64,000 nucleotides of DNA from the NCBI GenBank assembly GCA_016933045.1, contig JAFGBR010000069.1:62001-126000 (forward strand), given 5' to 3'. Positions 46,556-55,872 of this stretch are shown here, one piece after another. The stretch's first letter is position 1; the number at the start of each line of letters is the position of its first letter. The translations under genes were made by a program, and so were the position numbers. The notes below the pieces were generated by a model. It saw only the letters and a list, made by a program, of their open reading frames with translations, did not search any database and was not told the DNA's origin. Source of the DNA: Marinilabiliaceae bacterium. Lineage in GTDB: Bacteria; Bacteroidota; Bacteroidia; Bacteroidales; Marinilabiliaceae.

Positions 46556-47134
46556 ATGTCTAAACGATTATTTGATATTATAGCTTCTGTTTGTGGTTTC
46601 ATTATTTTATTGCCTGTTTTTATTATTGTTGCTTTATTAATTAAAATATTTATGCCTGGTCCGGTGTTTTTTATCCAGAAGAGAACCGGTCGGTATGGTA
46701 ATCTTTTTAATATTGTTAAGTTTCGTACAATGGTTGTAAATCATGGTGGTAATACTGTATCTGTAAAAGGGGAGAGACGCATTACACCATTAGGTGCAAC
46801 ACTTCGTAAATACAAACTCGATGAGTTGCCTGAATTATGGAATGTTTTAATTGGTAAAATGAGCTTTGTTGGTCCTCGTCCTGATATGCCGGAGATGTTT
46901 GAAAACTTAAACGATGAGGAAAAAAAAATATTGGAATTAAGACCTGGTATTACAGGGCCGGCATCGTTGAAATATGTGAATGAAGAGGAGTTGCTGGCTT
47001 CAGTTTCCGATCCGGTCGCTTATAATTTGAATGTTATTTGGCCTGATAAAGTTAAGATTAATCTTAATTATTATTATAATCGTACTTTTTGGGGCGATAT
47101 TGCGTTGATTATAAGAACATTAGCTGGCAAATGA
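46556..47134 (+). CDS. Initiating polyprenyl-phosphate sugar-1-phosphate transferase (PglC-like)
   Basis: The 192-residue monotopic phosphoglycosyl transferase has a re-entrant membrane helix (7-29), PGPVFFIQKRTGR (34-46), IVKFRTM (53-59), the catalytic Asp-Glu pair at 89-90 in KLDELPELWNVL and SFVGPRPD (103-110). The small size matches PglC rather than the longer WbaP/WcaJ type. It moves a sugar-1-phosphate onto undecaprenyl phosphate, the first step of repeat-unit assembly. ATG 46556 is chosen over the TTG at 46550. With the PglE-like gene at 47215, the first sugar may be a 4-amino-4,6-dideoxy-GlcNAc (bacillosamine-type) derivative, though a PglF dehydratase is not in the window. Confidence 0.92.
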   Translation: MSKRLFDIIASVCGFIILLPVFIIVALLIKIFMPGPVFFIQKRTGRYGNLFNIVKFRTMVVNHGGNTVSVKGERRITPLGATLRKYKLDELPELWNVLIGKMSFVGPRPDMPEMFENLNDEEKKILELRPGITGPASLKYVNEEELLASVSDPVAYNLNVIWPDKVKINLNYYYNRTFWGDIALIIRTLAGK

Positions 47135-47214
47135 ATTGTCTGTTGATTTATGTTTGATGTTTTTTTAAAGTAAATAATTTTTTAGATTGAAAAATATATT
47201 AAAAGAATGTAGTT

Positions 47215-48360
47215 ATGACATTTAATAAAAAACGGATTTATCTTTCAAGTCCTCATATGTCAGGACATGAACAAAAATATATAGCTGAAGCATTTGAGCA
47301 AAATTGGATTGCTCCCCTTGGGCCTAATGTAGATAATTTGGAAAAGACTATAGCTGATTATTGTGGTGTTAGACATGTGGCTGCATTAAGTTCCGGTACA
47401 GCTGCAATTCATCTTGCATTAATTCTGATGGGAGTAAAACCTGGCGATGAGGTTTTTGCTTCTTCTTTTACATTTTCGGCAACGGTTAATCCAATAGTTT
47501 ACCAAGGTGCTAATCCTGTTTTTATTGATAGCGAAAAAGAAACGTGGAATATGGATCCTGAGCTTTTAGAAAATGCTTTAGCTGATCGTAAAAGAAAAGG
47601 AGTTATTGATAGGGTTAAAGCTATTATTGTGGTGCATTTATATGGAATGCCTGCAAAAATGAATGAAATACTTGATGTTGCTAATAAATATAATATTCCT
47701 GTAATTGAAGACGCTGCCGAGGCTTTGGGGAGTAAGTATAAAGGAAAATTGTTGGGGTCGTTTGGTAATGTTGCTATATTGTCGTTTAATGGAAATAAAA
47801 TTATTACAACTTCTGGAGGTGGAGCTTTGTTGTCAAATGACGAAGAATTTATAAAAAAATCAAGATTTTTGGCTACACAGGCTCGTGATAATGCTCCGCA
47901 TTACCAACATAGTTCTATTGGTTATAATTACCGAATGAGTAATGTTCTTGCCGGAATAGGAAGAGGACAAATGGCCGTTATTGATGAGAGAGTTAAAAAA
48001 AGAAGGGAGATTTTTAAGATTTATTGCGAAAATTTTATGGATGTTGAGGGAATTAGTTTTTTAAGTGAACCTGATGAGAAATATTTTTCGAATCGTTGGC
48101 TTACTACAATTCTAATTGATTCTTTAAAAACTGGTATTACACGTGAGGATATTCAAAAAGAGTTGGAAAAGGAAAATATTGAAACTCGTCCTTTGTGGAA
48201 GCCTATGCATTTGCAGCCTGTTTTTGAAAAATATAGTGCTTTTGTAAATGGGGTATCTGAAAGTCTTTTCGATGTTGGTTTATGTTTGCCGTCAGGATCT
48301 AATATGAGTAATGAAGATTTGTTTTTTGTTATTAAAACTATTAAATCTGTTTTGAAATAA
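47215..48360 (+). CDS. Nucleotide-sugar aminotransferase (DegT family, PglE-like)
   Basis: The 381-residue PLP enzyme has LSSGTAAIHLAL (59-70), Asp166 in VIEDAAEA and the PLP-binding Lys195 in FNGNKIITTSGGG. Starting with SSPHMSGHEQKYI and containing NWIAPLGP, it closely matches aminotransferases that make UDP-4-amino-4,6-dideoxy-N-acetylglucosamine. It is the last gene of the glycan locus and is followed by a strong terminator. A perfect -7-like word TATGTTTG (47149-47156) lies in the 80-base gap upstream without a clear -33 partner, so a separate promoter is only a possibility. Confidence 0.88.
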   Translation: MTFNKKRIYLSSPHMSGHEQKYIAEAFEQNWIAPLGPNVDNLEKTIADYCGVRHVAALSSGTAAIHLALILMGVKPGDEVFASSFTFSATVNPIVYQGANPVFIDSEKETWNMDPELLENALADRKRKGVIDRVKAIIVVHLYGMPAKMNEILDVANKYNIPVIEDAAEALGSKYKGKLLGSFGNVAILSFNGNKIITTSGGGALLSNDEEFIKKSRFLATQARDNAPHYQHSSIGYNYRMSNVLAGIGRGQMAVIDERVKKRREIFKIYCENFMDVEGISFLSEPDEKYFSNRWLTTILIDSLKTGITREDIQKELEKENIETRPLWKPMHLQPVFEKYSAFVNGVSESLFDVGLCLPSGSNMSNEDLFFVIKTIKSVLK

Positions 48361-48382
48361 TATTTGAATTAAAATAATATTA

Positions 48383-48417
48383 AAAAAATCCCGAAGTAAT
48401 TTACTTCGGGATTTTTT
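48383..48417. terminator. Bidirectional Rho-independent terminator
   Basis: Inverted repeat TCCCGAAGTAA / TTACTTCGGGA (48389-48399 and 48401-48411), with A7 before and T6 after it. It lies between the convergent ends of the glycan locus (48360) and the aldose epimerase gene (48433), so it serves both strands. Confidence 0.92.
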
Positions 48418-48432
48418 ATTAATGCAGAGGCG

Positions 48433-49551
48433 TTATTTTACCCCACATTTTATTATTGTTTGTGTTTTGTATTTTTCACCAGGTAATAGTATTGTTGATG
48501 GAAACTCTGGTTGGTTAGGTGAATCTGGGAAATGCTGTGTTTCTAAGCACAATCCGCTGTACTGTTCGTATGTACGATCCCCCGATTTTAAACTGCCATC
48601 TAAGAAATTTCCCGAGTAGAATTGGATACCTGGTTCAGTTGTTTCAATTGATATGAAACGACCACTTATTGGTTCGTGCAATTCAGCAGCAAAGTGTAAT
48701 GTATCTGATTGATTTGATAGAACGTAGTTGTGATCGTATCCACCCTGAATCTGATCAATTCGTGCTCCAATTGCAAATGGAGATGTGAAATCAAATGGGG
48801 TGTTTGCAACAGGAGCAAGCTCTCCGGTAGGAATTAATGTTGAGTCTACCGGGGTATATTTATCGGCTGCAATGGTTAGTATGTGATCTAAAATTGTACC
48901 ATTACCAGCTAAATTAAAATATGCATGATTAGTAAGATTAATTGGTGTTGCTTTGTCTGTTTCAGCTTCGTATGAAATTATTAAATCGTTATCTTTTAAT
49001 GTGTAAATAACTGTTATGTTTAAATTACCAGGGTATCCTTCTTCACCATCTTTGCTTAAATAAGTCAGTTTCAGAGCAGGTGCTTCTGGCGTATTTATTG
49101 GCTCAGCATTCCAAAGAACTTTATCATATCCAATAATACCGCCATGTAAATGATTGAAGCCATCGTTAGTGGCTAGTTGATAGGTTGAATCATTTAACGT
49201 AAATTGGCCTTTGGCAATACGGTTTCCATAGCGTCCAATTAATGCTCCAAAAAATGGTACTTCTTTTGTGTACCCCGATAAACTGTCGAAACCTAATACA
49301 ATATTATCCATTTTTCCTTTTAAATCGGGGGTTTTCCATGATGTGATAATGCCACCAAAATTGGTGATTTTTATTTCTACTCCAGTTTGGCTGGTAAGTG
49401 TAAATAAATGTACTTGTTCGCCACTTGGCATTTGTCCCCAATTTTCTTTTTGAATAGGTTGAACTGTTTTTGTTGTTGGTTTGCAGGCAAATATTCCCAC
49501 TAAAACCATTGCAATAATTAGCAGATTGAAGTGTTTTTTTTGTGTTTTCAT
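48433..49551 (-). CDS. galM: Aldose 1-epimerase, secreted lipoprotein
   Basis: The 372-residue mutarotase interconverts alpha and beta anomers of free aldoses. The N-terminus (hydrophobic about 8-22 and Cys23 in GIFACKP) is a lipobox, so the enzyme is exported and lipid-anchored. Catalytic His residues are in NHLHGG and LTNHAYFNL; the substrate loop GGYDHNYVL and the C-terminal CLETQHFPDSPNQPEFPS are GalM hallmarks, the last containing the catalytic-base Glu. It is divergent from the hybrid two-component regulator at 49753 with 201 bases between. This suggests regulation by that protein in response to a sugar, as is common for such regulators and carbohydrate enzymes in Bacteroidota. Confidence 0.93.
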   Translation of the reverse strand: MKTQKKHFNLLIIAMVLVGIFACKPTTKTVQPIQKENWGQMPSGEQVHLFTLTSQTGVEIKITNFGGIITSWKTPDLKGKMDNIVLGFDSLSGYTKEVPFFGALIGRYGNRIAKGQFTLNDSTYQLATNDGFNHLHGGIIGYDKVLWNAEPINTPEAPALKLTYLSKDGEEGYPGNLNITVIYTLKDNDLIISYEAETDKATPINLTNHAYFNLAGNGTILDHILTIAADKYTPVDSTLIPTGELAPVANTPFDFTSPFAIGARIDQIQGGYDHNYVLSNQSDTLHFAAELHEPISGRFISIETTEPGIQFYSGNFLDGSLKSGDRTYEQYSGLCLETQHFPDSPNQPEFPSTILLPGEKYKTQTIIKCGVK

Positions 49552-49752
49552 AGATTGATGATTAAATTTTTATTAATGGTTAAAATTACTTTTTTTCTTT
49601 GAATTGAGTTGTTTTATATATAAAATATAATGTGATTTGTTATTAGTTTTTTTTATTATTTATAATTACCTGTTTATGAGTTTGTTTATTGAGTTGTCTA
49701 TTTTTTTAAATACAACTATTTTTAAATGGTTTTTTTTGAATAATTATTTTAT
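49552..49752. promoter_or_regulatory. Divergent promoter region between galM and the hybrid sensor
   Basis: This 201-base AT-rich spacer must contain both promoters and, by position, a candidate binding site for the AraC domain of the adjacent regulator. I see no perfect -33/-7 pair and no obvious long direct repeat. Confidence 0.35.
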
Positions 49753-52700
49753 ATGCGAAAATTTTTTTTAGTTTTTTTGTTGTTGGGTTTGTTATTACAA
49801 ACTAAATCGATAGCGGTGGGCGATTTTAGTTTTCATTTTAAACATATTACTAATGCCGATGGATTGTCGCAAAATACAGTAAATTGTATATTTCGCGATG
49901 GCTATGGTTTTATGTGGTTTGGAACCGGTAATGGGTTGTGTAAATATGATGGTTATTCTTTCACGGTTTATACTAAGCCTCATTTGCCTTCGAATTTAAT
50001 TAGAACAATTGTTGAAACTAATGATAAAGTTTTGCTAATTGGTACATCTGCCGGATTGGTGCGTTATGATTTGAAAAGTGAATCTTTTTTGGGTGATATA
50101 GATTTTTTGGATTGTTCAAAGCCGAAAGATGTTTTGTCAATATTTGTGGATTCAGACAATAATGTTTGGATTGGAACTTCTGATGATGGTTTGTATTGTG
50201 TTGATTTTTCCCGTAATGTTGTTTTGAATCATTTTTATAATGAGAATAGTCTTTTGCCTGATAATCATGTTAATGATGTTATTCAATTGCGAGATGGACG
50301 TTTGTTAATAGGTACTTCAAAAGGATTGTGTTTGTACAATTATCAGCGAAAGGCTATTGTAGAATGGCCATACCATATAGATGTAAATAAATCTGTTAGT
50401 AAATTATTTGAATCTAAAGACGGTTATATTTGGATTGGAACATTTCATGGGTTAACAGTTGTTGATCCACAGTCGGGGAAAGGTCGTGATTTTTTACCAG
50501 ATCCTTTTGATAAAAATTCGTTAATACATGCAACTATTACCTCTATAGCTCAGGATATTATAGGTAATATTTATATAGGAACATTAGGTGGTTTAGATAT
50601 ATATCAGGTTACTTCTAATTCGTTTTTTCATGTACCATCTAATGGTTCTGAGGTCTTTTCGATGAATAATAGTTTTGTTCGCTGTTTATTGCCCGATGGT
50701 TTTGGTAATGTTTGGATTGGGACTGAAAAAGGTGGTGTTAATACCTTTAATCTTTACCAAAAACCTTTTTATTTTATGTCGCATAACGAAAATGATAAAA
50801 ATAGTCTTTCGGTAAAAACTATTAATTCAATTTTTTCAAATGGTAATTATTTGTGGATTGGAACTGCAGGTGGTGGTTTAAACAGATATAATTGGCAAAC
50901 TGGTAATGTCAACCACTATTTGTTTGAACCTGGAAATATATCTTCAATTTCTAACAATTTTGTTACTTCTTTTTTCGAAGATTCAAATAATAAATTATGG
51001 GTAGGAACTTGGGGAGGAGGGCTTAATAAAAAAACTGAAGGTAATTCGTTTAAGAGGTTTTCTCCTTTGGTTCATGGAGGAGATGCGGGTAGCGAAAATC
51101 CATTTGTGTCATCACTATTGTTCGATAATAAGGGGCACTTGTTTGTAGGAACCGAAGGAGGTATTGCTATTATGGATCTTGTGAATGAGTTATTTATTAA
51201 TTTTTCTGATGATGATAATGGATTGGCTTCTATTAATGAAATAGGATGTTTGTTAATGGATCAGTATAATTATTTATGGATTGGAACCCGAAAAGGTCTT
51301 TACCGACTGTTACTTGACGATATACAGTTTAATAATGGAAAAGCTTGGTGTGATAAATCAAAAATCGAAATTTTTACTTCTCAAATGGATGATGATTATA
51401 AATCTAAGTTGCCGGGTAATTATGTTATTTCTTTGTTCGAAGATCAGGATGGTGTAATATGGATTGGTACTTATGGTGATGGATTGGTTAAATGTACCAG
51501 AAATTTACAGGGTGATTTTGATTTTAAGGTTATTAACAGAGAGAATGGATTATGTAACGACGTTATTTATTCTATCGAACAAGATAGTAAAGGGTGCTTA
51601 TGGTTGGGTACCGATAAGGGATTGAGTTGTTTTAATCCTTTTAGTAGGCAGGTAACAAATTATTTTGTTGATGATGGATTGTTATCTGATCAGTTTTACT
51701 GGTCGGCTTCTTACCGGTCTTCTAATGGACAAATGTTTTTTGGTGGGGTGGAAGGATTAGTTTATTTCTATCCTGAGTCGTTTTCAACATACCCTTTCGA
51801 ATCGTTGGTTAACATTACTAAATTAAGAGTGTTTAATGAAATTATTGAAGTTGGTGAGCAAAAATATAATAGTGTTATTTTGGAAAAAAGTTTAGCTGAA
51901 ACTGATTCTATCTCATTATCTTATAAAAATAACGTATTCTCTGTTGAGTTTGCCGCTCTTGACTTTTTTCAGCCTGAAAAAATTCGATATAAATATATGT
52001 TGGTTGGTGTTGATCAGAATTGGGTTGAAGTATCTTCTAATCAGCGTTTTGCTACTTATTCAAACCTGAGTGGTGGCATATACGATTTTAAGGTTGTTGC
52101 AACTAATAGTGATGGAGAATGGAATAAAAATGAAAAGATTCTGACTATTAAAATACGGCCTCCTTTTTGGCAATCAACATGGTTTAGGTTTACTTTTTTG
52201 TTGTTTATTATGTTGGCTATTTTTGGTTACAGTAATTATCATAGCCGACGATTAATAGTTCAAAAGAAAAAGCTTGAAACAATGGTTAAAGATAGAACTT
52301 CTAAAATAGAAGCTCAGTCGGTTGTTTTAATAAAACAAGCTGATGAATTAACTATTGCAAATAAAACACTTGAAGATAGTAAAAGTGAAATTGAAGGGCA
52401 GAAAAAAGAATTAGAGTTGAAAAATAGAGAAATATTACATCAACGAGATCAATTATTCGAATTAAATAAAGAGGTTCAAGAGGTTAATCAATTGCAAATG
52501 AAGTTTTTTACAAATATTTCGCATGAGTTTCGTACCCCTTTATCTTTAATAATTGCCCCTGTTGAGAACATGATTGCTGATAATGATATTCCAAATAAGT
52601 TTCGTAAATCGTTAAATGTTATTTATAAAAATGCTAGTCGTCTTAATTTGTTAATACAACAGTTATTAGATTTTCGAACTATTGAAACAGGTAATTCACA

Positions 52701-54057
52701 TGTCAGAATTACAAATTGTGCTATAGGAAAATTTGTTAATGAAGTTTTTCATGCATTTGACGAATTGGCAATTCAACGTCATATCGATTATTATTTTGAT
52801 GATAAAAGTGAAGAGAAAGTGGTGTGGTTTGATGTTGATAAGATGGAAAATATTTTATATAACCTTATTTCAAATGCATTTAAATATACCCCCGAAGGTG
52901 GTCAAATTTTTTGTTCACTTGAACTTATTAATAATGATGAATCTTTACTGCTTACGGTAAATGATAATGGAATTGGAATGAGTGAAGATAATCAATCAAA
53001 AATATTTGATCGCTTTTATAGGGTGGATGGTAGTATTGCAAGCGGAAGTTCTGGTATTGGTTTAGCTTTGGTTAAAGAACTTGTGGATTTGTTAAATGGT
53101 GCAATTAGTGTAGATAGCGCTCTTAATAAAGGAAGTGTTTTTAAGGTGGTTATTCCATGTAAGTTCGATCATATTGTAGATATTACTTCTTCTGACGGGT
53201 TAGAACAAGGCCGGTTTGTTGATTTGAAAGAGAAAGTTAAAATGACTATGGCCGTTCTGGAAGAGAGTTCATTTGATAATTTTAAAAGCAATGATTTAAA
53301 AGATTTGCCACTTTTGTTAATAGTTGAAGATAATAATGAACTTTTGCAGTTTATTTCAAATATATTTTCGCAGCAGTATAGGATTATAATTGCTGCAAAT
53401 GGCGAAGATGGTTTTAATATGGCAAAAAAATATTCGCCCGATTTAGTGTTAAGTGATGTTATGATGCCGGTTAAGGATGGAATTACAATGTGTACCCAGT
53501 TAAAAGAAAACCTTTATACAAGTCATATTCCTGTAATATTGTTATCAGCAAAAGCAATGCCCGAAAATTTTGTTGAAGGTATTACTGTGGGTGCTGATGA
53601 TTATATTTCAAAACCATTTAACAATGAAGTATTAATAGCAAAAGTTAAAAATCTTATTGAATCTCGTAGGCGACTAAAGAAACTATATTCATCACTTGGC
53701 ATTGATGAGCTGAAAAATGAAGATCATTCAATATTAGGAATTGATGAAAAGTTTATGAAAAAAATTTTTGAAGTAGTCGATACTAATTATAACGATCCGT
53801 TATTTAGTGTTGAAACATTTGCCGATTTAATGTGTGTTAGCAGAAGTCTTTTATATAAAAAATTAAAAGCGCTTACCGATCTGTCACCCAACGATTTTAT
53901 TACAATTCATCGTTTGAAGAAATCGGTTGTTTTACTATCTGCCGGAAATTTATCAATTAATGAAATTGCCTATCAAATTGGGTTTAATGATCCAAAATAT
54001 TTTAGTCGTGTGTTTAAAAAGTTCTATAAAAAAACACCAAGTGAATTTATGTGCTGA
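49753..54057 (+). CDS. Hybrid two-component system regulator (HTCS)
   Basis: The 1434-residue one-protein signalling system of Bacteroidota has a signal peptide (about 1-21). A periplasmic sensor of repeated Reg_prop beta-propeller blades (about 28-690, repeats of the type LWIGT.GGGL) is followed by a Y_Y_Y domain (about 710-800). A transmembrane helix (about 810-830) and coiled coil (about 835-910) lead to a histidine kinase domain with His924 in FFTNISHEFRTP and an ATPase domain (GIGMS, GSSGIGLAL). Then come a receiver domain with Asp1235 in LVLSDVMMP and a C-terminal AraC-type DNA-binding domain (about 1330-1434, ending NDPKYFSRVFKKFYKKTP). It would sense a saccharide in the periplasm and bind DNA directly. 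No SusC/SusD or glycoside hydrolase is in the window; the divergent galM is the only carbohydrate gene beside it. It ends 3 bases from the convergent ACT-domain gene. Confidence 0.95.
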   Translation: MRKFFLVFLLLGLLLQTKSIAVGDFSFHFKHITNADGLSQNTVNCIFRDGYGFMWFGTGNGLCKYDGYSFTVYTKPHLPSNLIRTIVETNDKVLLIGTSAGLVRYDLKSESFLGDIDFLDCSKPKDVLSIFVDSDNNVWIGTSDDGLYCVDFSRNVVLNHFYNENSLLPDNHVNDVIQLRDGRLLIGTSKGLCLYNYQRKAIVEWPYHIDVNKSVSKLFESKDGYIWIGTFHGLTVVDPQSGKGRDFLPDPFDKNSLIHATITSIAQDIIGNIYIGTLGGLDIYQVTSNSFFHVPSNGSEVFSMNNSFVRCLLPDGFGNVWIGTEKGGVNTFNLYQKPFYFMSHNENDKNSLSVKTINSIFSNGNYLWIGTAGGGLNRYNWQTGNVNHYLFEPGNISSISNNFVTSFFEDSNNKLWVGTWGGGLNKKTEGNSFKRFSPLVHGGDAGSENPFVSSLLFDNKGHLFVGTEGGIAIMDLVNELFINFSDDDNGLASINEIGCLLMDQYNYLWIGTRKGLYRLLLDDIQFNNGKAWCDKSKIEIFTSQMDDDYKSKLPGNYVISLFEDQDGVIWIGTYGDGLVKCTRNLQGDFDFKVINRENGLCNDVIYSIEQDSKGCLWLGTDKGLSCFNPFSRQVTNYFVDDGLLSDQFYWSASYRSSNGQMFFGGVEGLVYFYPESFSTYPFESLVNITKLRVFNEIIEVGEQKYNSVILEKSLAETDSISLSYKNNVFSVEFAALDFFQPEKIRYKYMLVGVDQNWVEVSSNQRFATYSNLSGGIYDFKVVATNSDGEWNKNEKILTIKIRPPFWQSTWFRFTFLLFIMLAIFGYSNYHSRRLIVQKKKLETMVKDRTSKIEAQSVVLIKQADELTIANKTLEDSKSEIEGQKKELELKNREILHQRDQLFELNKEVQEVNQLQMKFFTNISHEFRTPLSLIIAPVENMIADNDIPNKFRKSLNVIYKNASRLNLLIQQLLDFRTIETGNSHVRITNCAIGKFVNEVFHAFDELAIQRHIDYYFDDKSEEKVVWFDVDKMENILYNLISNAFKYTPEGGQIFCSLELINNDESLLLTVNDNGIGMSEDNQSKIFDRFYRVDGSIASGSSGIGLALVKELVDLLNGAISVDSALNKGSVFKVVIPCKFDHIVDITSSDGLEQGRFVDLKEKVKMTMAVLEESSFDNFKSNDLKDLPLLLIVEDNNELLQFISNIFSQQYRIIIAANGEDGFNMAKKYSPDLVLSDVMMPVKDGITMCTQLKENLYTSHIPVILLSAKAMPENFVEGITVGADDYISKPFNNEVLIAKVKNLIESRRRLKKLYSSLGIDELKNEDHSILGIDEKFMKKIFEVVDTNYNDPLFSVETFADLMCVSRSLLYKKLKALTDLSPNDFITIHRLKKSVVLLSAGNLSINEIAYQIGFNDPKYFSRVFKKFYKKTPSEFMC

Positions 54058-54060
54058 TTT

Positions 54061-54732
54061 TTATACATAGTTCGATTCGGCCTTCATTCCTTTTAGGATG
54101 GTAAATCCGCGGTCAATATCTTCATCGTTAACTAAAATTGTAAATTCATTAGTTGTCGATATTACCTCTTTTAGGTTGATGCCTTCCCATGCCAATGCTT
54201 TTAATATGTGATAATAGAAGCCTGTAACCTGTGTATTGTTGCTTGGTAGTTTTAAAGTAATGGCAGATAGGTTATTACTTTTCCAAATCATATCTTCGTT
54301 TTTGAAGTTGTTAATTACAACGTTTTCAAATGAACTGCTTACCACCAAATTTGATTCAAAAACTCCCCTAACAAAAGTGTAAAAAATGTCCTGATGATCA
54401 ACTATTTGGTTCATAACATTTGTGTGGCACTTAAATATTGTGTTACTGTTTCGATATGTAAAATCTGAGAGATTTGAGCGTACAATGATGTCGCCAATTG
54501 CTCCCATTATATTTTTTAAATTGTTGTGAAGTGATTTGTTTAGGTTAGGTATTAATCGGTTTAATGCCATAACAATAGCACCTTCTTTTATGTTTTTTTT
54601 TACAATTTGTTCAATCTGTGGATGTATTTTTCTGGCAACAGATGAAATATTTACAATTCCTTCACTTAGCGATTCGGCAAGGAATGGCTTTACTTTTATA
54701 ACCGATTCTACGGCTTGGGAGACAGTAATCAT
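54061..54732 (-). CDS. ACT-domain protein, aspartokinase-regulatory-like
   Basis: The 223-residue protein lacks the aspartokinase catalytic domain. Its C-terminal third has ACT-like pattern, with ALAWEGINLKEVISTTNEFTI and the downstream IDRGFTILKGM, the amino-acid-sensing arrangement of aspartate kinases. The N-terminal half (about 1-100) is helical and may be a DNA-binding or dimerisation domain: it has an ISSVARKIHPQIEQIVKKN segment like a winged-helix lead, but this is weak. It is divergent from dapA (143-base gap), so a role in sensing lysine or another aspartate-family amino acid is plausible. Its 3' end nearly touches the HTCS gene, with no terminator between them. Confidence 0.65.
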   Translation of the reverse strand: MITVSQAVESVIKVKPFLAESLSEGIVNISSVARKIHPQIEQIVKKNIKEGAIVMALNRLIPNLNKSLHNNLKNIMGAIGDIIVRSNLSDFTYRNSNTIFKCHTNVMNQIVDHQDIFYTFVRGVFESNLVVSSSFENVVINNFKNEDMIWKSNNLSAITLKLPSNNTQVTGFYYHILKALAWEGINLKEVISTTNEFTILVNDEDIDRGFTILKGMKAESNYV

Positions 54733-54833
54733 TTATTGTTTTTTTGTAAAATTAATAAATAGTTAAAATTTTAACAAATTGTTACAGATTAATTTTTATT
54801 GTTGTATTAATTTTTCAATCCGTTTTAAACTTT

Positions 54834-54841
54834 TATCTTTG
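54834..54841 (+). promoter_or_regulatory. Probable -7 element of the dapA promoter
   Basis: TATCTTTG matches the Bacteroidota -7 consensus TAnnTTTG exactly and ends 34 bases before the dapA ATG. The -33 side is only T-rich (near 54810), without a clear TTTG, so the call rests on one element and position. Confidence 0.45.
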
Positions 54842-54875
54842 TTCTAAATTCAAAATAGAGAATAAAAGATTACAC

Positions 54876-55766
54876 ATGGGTATATCAAATTTGAAAGGTT
54901 CAATTGTTGCCATTATAACTCCTTTTAAGGATAATGGAGAGCTTGATTTAGAAGCCTTTGATCAACTTATAGAGTTTCATATTTCAAATAAAACTGATGG
55001 TATAGTTGTTTGTGGAACTACAGGTGAAACACCGGCATTGTCCGAAGAAGAAGATGCGATAATGATTAAACGTGCTGTAGATAAAGTTGCAGGTAGGGTT
55101 CCGGTAATTGCAGGAACCGGTAGCAATAGTACGCACGATTGTATAAAATACACTCAGAAAGCTAAAGATTTGGGTGTCGATGCAGCTCTTGTTGTGGTTC
55201 CTTATTACAATAAACCTACCGATGCTGGAATGTATTTGCATTTTAGCAGTGTTGCAAAAGCTGTCGATATCCCAATTATTCTATATAATGTTCCAGGGCG
55301 TACTGGGTCAAATATTAAACCTGCAGTAGTTTTAAAATTAGCAAACGATTTTAAAAATATTGTTGGTATTAAAGAAGCTCAGGGCAATTTGTCGGTTGTG
55401 GCCGAATTGATCGCTAATCGTCCCAACGGTTTTAAAATATACAGCGGTGATGATTTTACATCCATGTCAACTAATTATATTGGAGCTGATGGTTGTATAT
55501 CGGTTATTGCTAATATAATACCTTTGGAATTTCATAACCTGATGCATCTTTCAATAAAAAATGAAGTAATTCCGGCTCAGGAATTGTTTTTTAAATACCG
55601 TGTTATAATGGATTTGATGTTTGTTGAATCGAATCCAATTCCGGTAAAAACGGCTTTAGCTATTATGGGTAAAGTTAAAGAGGTATTTAGGAGTCCATTG
55701 TGTGAGATGGATTCTGTTAATCGACTTAAATTAGAAAACGAACTTAAAAAAATAGGTGTAATATAA
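54876..55766 (+). CDS. dapA: 4-hydroxy-tetrahydrodipicolinate synthase
   Basis: The 296-residue class I aldolase condenses pyruvate with aspartate semialdehyde in lysine and diaminopimelate synthesis. Its hallmark residues are the Thr pair in GTTGETPAL (48-49), Tyr137 in LYNVPGRTG and the Schiff-base Lys166 in VGIKEAQG. The length and N-terminal GSIVAIITPF are standard. Cytoplasmic, homotetramer by family. Its gene stands alone between the divergent ACT-domain gene and a strong terminator, with a likely -7 element at 54834-54841. Confidence 0.96.
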   Translation: MGISNLKGSIVAIITPFKDNGELDLEAFDQLIEFHISNKTDGIVVCGTTGETPALSEEEDAIMIKRAVDKVAGRVPVIAGTGSNSTHDCIKYTQKAKDLGVDAALVVVPYYNKPTDAGMYLHFSSVAKAVDIPIILYNVPGRTGSNIKPAVVLKLANDFKNIVGIKEAQGNLSVVAELIANRPNGFKIYSGDDFTSMSTNYIGADGCISVIANIIPLEFHNLMHLSIKNEVIPAQELFFKYRVIMDLMFVESNPIPVKTALAIMGKVKEVFRSPLCEMDSVNRLKLENELKKIGVI

Positions 55767-55789
55767 ATCACTTATAGTGTTGGATGGAT

Positions 55790-55818
55790 AATAGGGGGCA
55801 GTTGCCCCTTATTTTTTA
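55790..55818 (+). terminator. Rho-independent terminator after dapA
   Basis: Stem AATAGGGGGCA (55790-55800) / TGCCCCTTATT (55803-55813), 11 pairs with one G-T wobble, two-base loop as drawn, followed by a T run. It is the most GC-rich hairpin in the window. Confidence 0.88.
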
Positions 55819-55872
55819 TCGCTATGTTAAAGATCTTTTTTATCTTTAAACCGGTGATTAAAATATTGTGCA

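Noticed and set aside
47149-47156. TATGTTTG as an internal promoter of the PglE-like gene
   Set aside because: It matches the -7 consensus but lacks a TTTG at the -33 spacing and lies in a continuous operon.
48422-48619. Small plus-strand open frame
   Set aside because: It is antisense to the 3' end of the aldose epimerase gene and resembles no protein.
49753-54057. Polysaccharide utilisation locus around the HTCS
   Set aside because: No SusC, SusD, sulfatase or glycoside hydrolase gene exists in the window.
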